Of a stretch of DNA of 64,000 nt, positions 46,667-57,700 are shown piece after piece. The notes under the pieces were generated by a model, which searched no databases, had not been told where the DNA came from, and saw nothing but the letters and a program-made list of their open reading frames with translations. A program made the translations under genes and the position numbers. Source of the DNA: Unio delphinus (taxonomy: Eukaryota > Mollusca > Bivalvia > Unionida > Unionidae); the NCBI GenBank assembly GCA_029339505.1, contig JAQISU010000169.1, positions 5,076,001-5,140,000 of the forward strand, given 5' to 3'. The first letter of the stretch is position 1. Each line of letters opens with the position of its first letter.

Positions 46667-47716
46667 CATAGATAGATAAATAGCTAGATAGACAGATAGA
46701 TAGAATATTTAATTCTAATCATTAATAAATGCTGATACTATTATATCTTGCCAGTGTTTCGACCTTCAGTGAGAATAAATTAATGTAGATTATTTTTGAA
46801 TATACAGTAGGTTTGTGAAATGAACTGATTGTCATTTGATACGCTATCATTTCTTAACTTATCATTCCAATACCCCATCCACGTCTAAAAGTAATCAACA
46901 TATGACTCAGTGTTTCCCTTTACCCTCTATTGCGCTTCAGACCCCCAATTTTTTAATTTGACCCCCAGTTTTGATACCAAAGTTTGGTTTTTACTCAGTC
47001 TGATCCCCAGTTTTGACACTAAGGAAATATTTGACTCTCAGTCTTGCACCCCTAGGGGATACACTGACTATTTAAAAAAAAGGACAGTTTTCGGTTTTTA
47101 AATTTCCATTTTTATGTGTATGTGAATTTTAATTAAAACCTGCTAATTACTGCAGTATCCTGGTCGTTCTCATGATTAAAGAGATTAAAAGAAATGGCAC
47201 ACAATCAGAGTAGTCAATCATTTAAAAGAACAATTAAGGGTGGGCACATATAGTTGGCTCATATGACATATATTTAGTTTGGAGTTTGCATTATAATGGC
47301 AAATATGAATGATGGAATGTCAAAGAAATAAGCGTGGCTCGGTACGATTTATAATCTGCAGAATATATAAACGACGGAAAAGCTGAGCGGTTAAAGGTAG
47401 AATTTATAGCTTATTTGTTTATTTTAAACCTATAATAGACACTTGTATATTTATGTAGTTATTGGCGAGAGAGAAAAGACGTGTTTGGTAATTTAGAAAG
47501 AGGTTTTAATTATTTAAATTTTTCTTTTACATATGATGGTTTGTGCAAACACCAACACTGCAAATCTTAGGCATATCTTAAAATGTGTAAATGTTCCCCA
47601 CACAGCACACATTACTCAAGTAACTAGAACAATGGTGGTTGTTTTCACCTCGGCGGTCGTAACCATGCACTGAAAATGCCCGGATGTAAGAAATTGCCCG
47701 GATTCCCGACCCAACC
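45307..47716. mobile_element. 2.4-kb terminal-inverted-repeat element inserted in the array
   Basis: The ends are GGTTGGGTCGG and CCGACCCAACC. Further in, CGGAGGTGAAAACAA (45359) and TTGTTTTCACCTCGG (near 47639) are a second inverted pair. The array text 'ggtggacgat|acatgtgtttgaatgc' is cut between 45305 and about 47718. The duplication at the site is at most a few bases (AT or TAT). No transposase frame is visible. Confidence 0.85.
46560..46703. repeat. (GATA)n microsatellite
   Basis: A nearly pure GATA run covers 46602-46665, with degenerate flanks. The Tyr/Leu/Ser-rich frame on the minus strand is an artefact of it. Confidence 0.97.
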
Positions 47717-48354
47717 TATACATATGTTGAATGCTTTTGGTGATTTATTTGAAAAGATATCATAAAGATGGGTTCATTTTTTAAAATCTGCACACTCAAA
47801 TTAAGCAGAAAACATTCCGTTTTAAAAGCAAGATAAAATTTCAACTTGTGTATGACTAAAAAATATAGTATTTAATGCAAAAATGTTTGGGGGGGGGGTT
47901 GGTATAAAGGCACAGGGGGGCATCTGAATTACCTGGAACACATAAAAAGTCAATTTATTCTTAAAGGTGAATGTTCACAAAACATTTCTATATAAAATAT
48001 ATCTAAGAAATATGCAAATTTTAAGCTTGAAATAACATGAGGTCAGGAATTTTCAAAAATTGAGAGAGACCAATATTAAAAATGGTGGACGGTACATGTG
48101 TTTGAATGCTTCCTGTGAATTTATTTGAAAAGACAGCATGAAAATGGGTTCATTTTTGAAATCTGCACACTAAAATTATGCAAAAAACATTCTATTTTTA
48201 TATATTCTATAATCATGAAAAAAAATCATCCCTGTTGCTAATAGTATAAAATAAATGCAAACAAACCAAATGAAGTCAACACGAAGCACCCAGATCTACA
48301 TGCAAGATTTGAAACTCTCTCAGTATAACCAATTAATCAATTTATTATACTTAC

Positions 48355-48500
48355 AAGAAAATTTGTGAAGACTAACAGTTAGTGTAAAAGGTTTGTAAAA
48401 TTTGTAAACATTTTTAAAATAAGAACCAAACAACAAGACTTTTAAAGGCAGCGGCCATGCTATCTTCAGTGTATTAGAGACTACTTCCTATATTCAAAGA
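48355..48500 (-). other. Possible CPSF2 5'-UTR exon
   Basis: On the minus strand there is a near-perfect donor, TTCTT|GTAAGTAT, with its last exonic base at 48355. The first coding exon of CPSF2 has an acceptor just upstream of its ATG, so an upstream non-coding exon is required or at least likely. The upper boundary is unknown. This is inference from splice signals alone. Confidence 0.3.
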
Positions 48501-48674
48501 TATAATAAGCATCTGCAGAACACGAACTTAAGATCACATGACATCAAAATGGTGGAAAGTTTTCAGGGAGAAACGGTTGCCATTTAAAAACACAACATGT
48601 TTCTCGGAATTTATTCAGCTAGAAATGAAACTTCTAAATAGCTGATAGATTTATGTGATAGCATCATCAATAAA
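48430..48674. promoter_or_regulatory. Candidate bidirectional promoter between CPSF2 and the START-like gene
   Basis: The short stretch between the possible CPSF2 5' exon and the plus-strand ATG holds GGCAGCGGCCATGC (48449-48462) and AAAATGGTGG (48546-48555). With GCCATTT (48580-48586), these are YY1-like (GCCATNTT) cores on both strands. No TATA box at a sensible distance is evident. Function is inferred. Confidence 0.3.
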
Positions 48675-48785
48675 ATGTATCTTTTAATCATATCAGCAGT
48701 GGCTGTGATAATATCTTTACTGATATTAGGGATATTAAAATACATCTCCATTAGCAAGATGAGAATTGATGACAGGGATAACAGG
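48675..48785 (+). CDS. START-like gene, exon 1 (signal anchor)
   Basis: The exon is 37 codons, from ATG to an AGG codon before the donor GTAAGTG. Residues 3-21 are almost all hydrophobic (LLIISAVAVIISLLILGIL) and are followed by basic residues, a pattern typical of a signal anchor. The ATG follows AATAAA with A at -3. Confidence 0.6.
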
Positions 48786-51721
48786 GTAAGTGTCGCAAGT
48801 TATGTGGATAGTGGTTTACGTAAGGAACATAACTATAAAAATATTGATTGATGTCAACCACATTTTTACACGAGGGTATTCTAAATTTACCCTTAATTTG
48901 GGTCAGGTAAAAACGGTCCTACAAAATATTGCTAAACCTGACAAAGTCAGATTAAAAAAGAGACTAGAGAGTATATATTGTTCATTATATTGATGGAACA
49001 ATTAACTTAGCCGAAAGACTAATTTTCAACTTATTATTGCAGATTTAAATGACCGAAAATTGGGCGACAAAGTTCGAATTTCAAACAATCATAAAGTATT
49101 GATAAACAATAACAATATCATGTTGAAAATGTATTTTTAATACGGTTGTTAAACGAAAATCAGAAATCCGATGATCGGTTTTGAAAACGATTATCGGTTT
49201 TTGTTTTTACAAAACGATAATCGAATTCAATATTTTTTACCATTTTTGTAGTGAAAATTTTAAAAAATGCCAGAAAAAAAATTCATTCATGCATTTGTTT
49301 AGTGTTTACATTTTAATACAATATGGCCCAGCAGATAAGAAGGTGTGTTTGTTTAAAATTTGTGAGCACTCCATGCAGCGTGTTTGTAAATGAATACATT
49401 TATTGTTGAAGGATGTCAATAGTTAGTCGACCGACCGGGCGCTAAGTTCTTTGATGTCCGAAATTGACAACAATAGACTGTTAATAGCTACAGTCTCTGT
49501 TTTTGAGGACTCCAGGGTCAATTTGCCTCAATTTGAAGGATCGCTTTTATCATTGAAAATGAGTAACTCGTGAGAGGTGATTCATTGTAAATCAAACAGC
49601 TATTGAGGACTATCTGAAATGTTATCTAGAAGAATGCAATTTGGTCGAAACAACGAATAAAGCAAAATCTGCATCCAATATGTTTGGGAATAAATATGGA
49701 TTTAAGTGATGCTATGCACGCTTTGCACTGTGTAAGTATTGTACATTATAGTACATGGTTTCCTTGGCCCACAAATTATGAAGTTTGTATTTACTTTTAT
49801 TAATTTCGTGTTGGAGAAATAAGAAAATATGCACATGCAAAATAATAACAAAATCAATCATAGTATTTTATAAGAGTTTAATAATTGTCGGGTTATCGAA
49901 AGTTACTTTTTAACATGCCTATGCCTTAAAACACGGAAAAAAAATATTGTTTCATGTTCCAAGATTTATAGCCATTACAGTAGTCAACAAAAATATCTAA
50001 AAACTGTAAAGTTTCGACATTAGCCCACGGATAATCCAACCTCCCCCCACTTCTTCCAGGCCTTTATTTTTTCCTAAATTATTAAGCATATACGCGAGTA
50101 TATATACTGTGATAATGAAATAATCAGTATCGGCAATTTTAATAATCGACCATATGCGGTATCGGCATAATCGGCAAAAAGTGACATCGGTACAGCTCTA
50201 GCTACATAGCTATTTAACTTAATATATTTATCATTTTATTTCGGTCTTCCTTTAAGAGATTCCATTTAAGTGTTAATTTCTTAAAAATTTTCTTTAAAGA
50301 GATAGTTAACTGATTTTATTTTAGAACTTCTGGCTGAAATATTTCAATTGCGTGACCACCTAAAACTAGTATAGTGTGCTTTCATTAAAAGCACATTTAC
50401 ACCTGTCGCACATGTCTTTGATGTCCACGTTAGCTGTGCATAGAATCAGGTACATTGAGCAGGCAGTGTCATAACAAAAAGAATGAGAAGGTTCCATCCA
50501 ATATACCAAAAAATAATTTTCTATTCACTGTGTTAATATTCTCAATTATGTGGACGTTTGTGATATCAGTATGGTAGAAGGAAAACCAAAGACTGAAAAA
50601 CGACTTTCAGGAGTAGGTTTCGTGATCAAGGACTCAATCGCTGTTATGGCAATGGGCACCTGCTTCTTGAATTTTGCACAGAATTATAGCTCATGATCAC
50701 AAACACCATATTCCAGCAGAAAGATAGCCTGAAAATGACCTGGATGCACCCTAGATCAAAACACTGGCACCTAATAGATTACATCATAGTACGCCAGAGG
50801 GACTTAAAAGATGTCCTTCATTCTAGAGTGGTGCAGAGTGCCACACAGATCATTGTCTTGTCAGATGCAACCTTGGCTTCCACTTCAAACACAAGCCCGA
50901 CAACAAGGAGGTACCCTGAGAAGGAAGCTCCAGATTAAAAACCTTTTGTGTGCTGGTGTCAAGGCAGATTTTCAAGAGACCCTGCAGTCTAAACTTGAAT
51001 CTAATTTTTCATCAGATCTACCCCCGGGAAAAGATGTGAAATCACATCAAGGTTGCCATTCTGCAAACCTCAGAAGAAATCATTGGATTCACCACTAACA
51101 AAACAAAGACTGGTTTGATGAAAACAACCAAGAAATCAAAGAACTTCTTGCCAAAAAGAGATCAGTGTACCAAGCCCATCTCGCTCAACCTTCCTGTCCA
51201 CAGAAGAAAGCCTTATCTGCAGCTCTTTCCAGTGCAGGCTCCAAGACATACAAAACTAATGGTGAACAAAGCTTGCAGATAGAACCCAGCTGTATGCTGA
51301 CACTGGTGACTACAAGGGGTTCTATGAAGTGCTGAAAGCAATGTATGATACTTCCTTTCAAATATAGAGCCCCCTATGGAGAACAGATGGACAATAGCTA
51401 TTCACTGACAGAAAATCTACCCTGAACCACTTGTCACACTCTTCCACCCTCTTTTAAGTTACTTGTCATACAGTCCAGGAGGCAGCTATTGATCGCATCC
51501 CACAACAGCCAGCAAAGATGGAACTCGATGAGGCACCCGCACTGCAAGAAACTGTAAAAGCCATAGAACAGCTGAAGACTGAAAAGGCTGCATGAAAAGA
51601 CAGTATTCAGCCAGAGAGAGGGAAGAGTAGAGGCCCTGCAAACACGCTGAGAAGTTTTGCATATTTCCATTATTTACTTGAAAAGTGTTTTCTTAGTTGC
51701 CTATATTTTATGTAGCATTTT

Positions 51722-51787
<66 letters not shown>

Positions 51788-54700
51788 AGTTTGCTAACTT
51801 CTTGAACTAATATGAATAATGATGAGTTAACTCATCCTGTGATACATCTGCAATGGCCAGTTGCTAAAGTACTATCAGCTCAGTGTAACTTGTGTGGTTT
51901 CTTTGTTTGGGCCATGGATCTGATTATCTTGGCATTAACTTTCCTGTGTTCACTTATATGCATTCATCCACTATGAAATGAATTATATGCAACAAAGAGA
52001 TTTGTAAGTCCTCATGTTTTTATGAGTATTAAGTCATGAAGAATCATCTAAATACAAATGAAATGTACAAATTGTAATTCTGGTCACATAGGAAAATCAT
52101 CCACCGACTGCTTTTTTTATTTTTAGAAATGGATCAGCCAACTTTTTGAGTCCAATTCAAGACCATAAACAGGATAGGACAAATTCTGGGGAAGCACAGT
52201 GGTTAAGGGGGTCCATCATTATTTCAATTTGTGATTCATTGGGGCCAACTGGATAATTTTTCCCAGGGCCCACAAATATTGTCCTCTGCCCTGATCGTCT
52301 CTGATAATTTTTGCACTCATATATACTTTTCTCTTTTAGCAGGTTACTGAACCATTCATTCATAATTTTTAAACAAACTTTCTATGAAAGGTGTACAGAT
52401 GTCAAACCTTTACAAATCTGATTGAAACTTTCTTCACGAATATACACCATGTTGATGACAATCTTTTTAAAGTTTTCTTATGTTGATTGAGCATGCATTC
52501 AATATTGGAGTGGAAAACCCCAGATTCAACTTCCTTAAAAAGGTCTATAACCCCACTTCGTTTTAGTCATGTTATGGAAATTGTTCAGAACACTCACTTT
52601 ATTAGTATTCATCCCTGTAACAACAGGTTATCTGTTTAATCACTGGCTATCAACCTCAAATTTTTATTGGTAATACATGTCTGGTAAGCAACAGCCCTTC
52701 AAGACAAGAGCAGTGTATTTTAACCATATAGCAAAGACTATATCACCAGAAACTGACTAATATGTGGGACAGTTAGTATGCTTTGCTCTTACCAGTGTTA
52801 ACAAAAGACTGGTACATCAATGGTGACTAGGTAGAAAGTGTCATGAGTTGGCTTCATATTCTGTATTGGATTTTGTAAAATGTTAACAGACACAATTAAC
52901 TGGCTCTTGTGACAAGAATTAAGATGTATTTCAGAATAGTTGGGGCAGCAGACATATGTAGAAGAAAGAGAAGCCTCAAGGCTGTCCAGTATTAGAATTC
53001 CAGAGTCAAGCATAGTTGCAAAAGAACCCCAGATGAAATGTTCCATGCCTTAACACTTTGTAGTAATTGCTTTGTACTGAGATAACTTGTCCTTGACTTG
53101 TGTCTTATGTTCATTGTGCTCTTGAATGCGATACTATCAAATGCTTGGACAAATTTACAAACAGTTCTCAGTCCTCCTTCAGTAAGGGAGTGGGAAGGGT
53201 GGGGTGGGGTTAGGGAGAACAATTGTTGTTCTCCCTAACCCCACCTTATTGTGTCCATGTTTGTGGCAACTTCTGGTTGTTCATTACCAGTATGCAATCT
53301 AAATACATGTATGTGTTTAAACAGAAGAATGTTATCCATGGTCATACCAGCCATATAAAAGTGGCAGTGGAATATGGAGGAGACATTGTATTTCCATTTA
53401 TTATTGTGATAACAACATAGAGCAAGTTTTTAAAACTTAAATTTTTCCATCAAGAGAAACATCACTGAACAAGCACAAAAAATGTACATTAACACATTTA
53501 TACATTTATTATCATGAATGCCATATTTTGTTTGTTTTCAGAGGAAACTTAGATTTTCTGCATTTGATGTACTTTCACTGCTGAGAAATTTAAAGGTAAT
53601 GTTTCTCAAAGTAAATATGCCTTGAAGATTTTGACTAAGGTTTTTTGAGCTATTTACTAATGAATTATGAATTAATATATTTAGTTGCTTGAGAGCTGAT
53701 AGAGTTTGGTCTAATTCTTCCAGCTTGATTGAAATATGATTTTGTTAATGTTGATGCTAGAATTTCTATAGTATGGTGTAACATCCCATAATAGTCACCT
53801 CATTTCAGCTGTCACTTCAGATATTGAGCGAATTACCTCTGAGAAGTTTCTTTATAAAAGTAATGACTCTTTAAAGTACCTCTGAAAAGTTTCTCTATAA
53901 ATGTAATGACTCTTTAAGTACCTCTGTGAAGTTTCTCTATATATGTAATGACTCTTTAATCTGTCTCCCATAAGTGCCCAAAGTTGTCTAATCCTATAAC
54001 TGGCTGCTTCACTATAGTTGCCAAATCCTTCCCCATTTCAAAATTTATGTTTGAATAAGATTGCACTAATATAATTTCTGTTGAAGATCTGCTGTCATTA
54101 GCCTTTAGTCATTATCAACCAGTTTTATTCAAGAATTGCCACCCTCTCTGAAATATTTCTTTTTTCAAATTAATAATAACTATGCACCTGCATGTTTCTT
54201 GCTTCAGAAATACTGACTCCCTTATGTAACTAATTGGATCTCAAAATACGTGTGTTTAGCTATCAGTACTTGCTATGCATTGTAACTCAGACAACAGCAG
54301 TATCCATTTTCACATTTTCATTACTAAAATTGTCATTCTTAACTGTAATGTTTAAATACTTTTGTTGATCAAAAGCCAACATCAATCATAATTTGGGGGA
54401 AAAATTATTTACAGTTTTGTTTCTTTTCTATGGAAGTGTTTTTATGCGCATTCAGAAAGACTAAATCTGTATTTCTGCTTTATTTTCAGCCATTTCCAAT
54501 TGGAACCTATAAGGGCTGGAAACTCAATAGCTTTCATCATGGAAGTCGAGTTTGGTGTAAAGAAGTGACTCCTAATACTGGTGGAGCAAGTATGATAATA
54601 TATGGAGCCTTCCACAAAGTCAAAATTTCGCCTCAGGTAACAGACATTATTTCATGATGCAGAACTTGTTATTGTTAGCTGACCTGGCCATAAGGTCATC

Positions 54701-57700
54701 TGACCATATGATATGGCCCAGTGGCTATTGTTCAACATGTGTCATTCATACTGCATCATTCATCTATCAACAATTCCTTATTACAACTCTGGAGTCTGTA
54801 TTTATTAAAAGAGTGTTAGGACTATTCCATTTAAACATACACAGGGAACTTCAAGACATTTTTTAAAAAATATATGCCAAGGTACATATACTCATATTAC
54901 CCAAAGAATTCATATGAAAAAAATACATAATTCAAAATTGCATCAATGGGTGACTATTCTAAATTAAAAGTGCTTTCCCTGGTCTCATGTATATTTTACT
55001 AGAACAGCCTTTAGGACAAATAGTACACATGAAACATAAACTTGTATTACCATGCTTTCAGGTTAGTTTGAAGATAAGTTACATCCATTCATATTAATAA
55101 TGGTTTTTACATTTGATTGAGCTATTGTCCATTGTCTTATCATCTAACATCTGTATTTTCATTAGTATGAGCTTGTTATCAATACTCCTTCTAAAGTACT
55201 TGGTTAATTGTCATGAAACTAAACACACATTCCATCCATGGTCTAGTTAGGGTACAGAATGTATAACCCACTGAGAAATGTGGTCCACCAACACATTTGT
55301 GGTTAACAGCCCATGCCCCTTGTTTAACACATGTTTATTTGTTCTTTAATTATAAACACAAAACTTTGAAAGCATGACCAAATAGTTTTAATCATGGTCA
55401 GTTCTGGTCCCTGTATGTGTTTGAGTTGTACACCACTGGTATACTTGGTCCATAATGAAAATGGTGCTGCTTGAACATCTAGTATGACTACCACAGTTGT
55501 CATGTTGGAAATATTGTTTTTGCTACCTCTCCTGAACTGAAAGTTATATCAACATAGTATTGACATGGTGTCATTTGATGTTGCTTCTGAAGGAAAATAG
55601 TGCCATTCACATATACAATATGTCTGACATAGTTGTCATTGTGAAAATCTTGATATTGTTATTTGTTCTTAATGGATGGTCAGCATGACTTCTTATGATG
55701 TCTAATTGGATTTAAATGAAACTGGTACCACTTACATTCAATTTGGCTACTTCAACGGCCATCTTGAAAATCTTGTTTTCACTTCTTCTAAACAGAAAAT
55801 TACATCAGCATGAGACTTTTATACATACTAGTTAGTCTTAAATAAATTGTGCTGGAAAATTATATTGACATTTGGTTTTCATCAGAAGACTTCTTATGAT
55901 GTCTAGTTAGTACAGATTGAAAATGATGTAAATATTACATCTACTATAACCACCTTGGCTGCCATAATGAAATTCTTTTTATTCTTTAAACTAAAAATTC
56001 ATCTGAGACAGCCATAGCAGGCACATGTATTTATGTAACTTTAAAGAAAACTATTGACAACTTCCACTCACTTCTGCAAATTTACACAATGCACCAAATT
56101 CACATTTTTATAAATCTGCCTCAATTACATGTTAATAATTTTGAACTGTCAGTATGTGTGGCCACTGATAATATACAACAACGTGAAGAAGACATTCCAG
56201 ATTTGTTCCCCATATATGATTTAAACACTTATCATTTCATAACCACTGTTGCATTCAGTTCTGATTAGTGTTTAATCTTAAAAGCCCAGTGTAAAAGAAC
56301 CTCTCATCAGAAATAGCTGTAGCTTGCTCACTGCTTGACAAATGAAATGTGTTGGCATCCAAGCAACTTAGAAATATCATGATTTTTTAATGATATGTAA
56401 AGGATGTAAATTGTATATGGGAAAATAGTTTAAAATATCTCCTTTTGCAATTATATATGTTAAAAGTCACTGAATATGTAGAGGGGATAAAAAGAGATAA
56501 TTTGCACAGGGGCTCAATTTCAACCCAGTTCAATTAACAAGTTATAGCCACTTTATAAATTTGTATAAGGGGTTGTTGTTGTCATTAATTTCCTGTTTCT
56601 CTGTCACAGAAATGAGTGTATGTGATCATGGGAGTTGTTTTGCATCTTCACAAAGTACAGTCTGAAGGATCTGGTGCTTATTCATCTCCACTTATACATT
56701 TTGACTTGTTCTAACTAAGATATTCCTTGTATGAGCATAGTGCACTATTTCTTCTGTTTTAAACTGAAAGGAAGCTGCAAACTTGGATATAATATGCACT
56801 GGAATGTATATATTGTTACAAAAACAAATTCTTTGTTCATACAGTCAAACCATCTTAACTAGGTAATCTTGCATCTGATTTTTTGAGATTTTACAATTCA
56901 AGCTGTATTTTTGGACACAATTTGATTCTATTTGTTATCCAGGATTCTTTCATCAAGTACTTGCATAAGTGTGATGATGAATGAGATCTGAAATCCAAGT
57001 AAACTTGCATATGCCATGCATTTTCTGTCCTATTGTTTTTCACCATTCTGGAGTCCATATTTCTAGCATTTGATCACATTTAGAATGTAGGCTTGCTTTC
57101 TCAAAATGTCTGATATAATTGATTATGAGCTGATATTAATGCGAGATTCCTGGATTTGCTTGGATGCATCTCCTGAGACTGTGTTACCAATATGATTAAG
57201 TGTTTGAATAAGTTTATTTCAAATCAGTGTCAGTGCATATTAATGAGACATTCCAGAATATGATTGTCAAAGCTTAGTACTTGTTGTTGGACCATAGTAA
57301 AAGCTGTATTTCTGAGGAGATTTAAATCAAACATAAAATGTAAGTTTGTATTCTCCAAATCTTGGATGAGTTCAGTTGTGAGCAACATCAGCATTTATCT
57401 GTGAGGCATTCTGTCACATCGTTGCTTGATCTTGTTATCATTTTTGAGGCTTGTTTGTCAGTAAGATTTTGATCATACTTGGTATGTAAACTAGTATGAT
57501 CAAGATTTGTATGAGTTGGATTATAAGCAGCGTTTTCATTTATTATTGAGGTTTTACCTTAGCTAAACAGAAATTAGGCCCACATGAGACTCTTGTTATT
57601 TTTAACGTGTTGCTTTGAGCATTATATATAGGTGAGGTTTTAGATACAATATGATTCTAGAAGTTTGGTCCAGCACATACAAGCGCAGCAGAAATATTTC

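Larger units (their letters stand above)
44630..48240 (+). repeat. ~375-bp tandem array, split by an insertion
   Basis: Units carry AAATAACATGAGGTCA(A/G)GAATTTTC, CAATATTAAAAATGGTGGAC and GCAGAAAACATTCCGTTTTA. The block 'taacatgagg' lies at 44871, 45244 (373 bp apart) and 48033 (about 380 bp once the insertion is removed). A first, more diverged partial unit precedes it. The array ends about 430 bp before the ATG of the plus-strand gene. Confidence 0.9.

Noticed and set aside
46487..46669. Minus-strand frame rich in YLSI
   Set aside because: It is the translation of the (GATA)n microsatellite.
51434..51670. 78-codon minus-strand frame
   Set aside because: It is the antisense of the decayed LINE.
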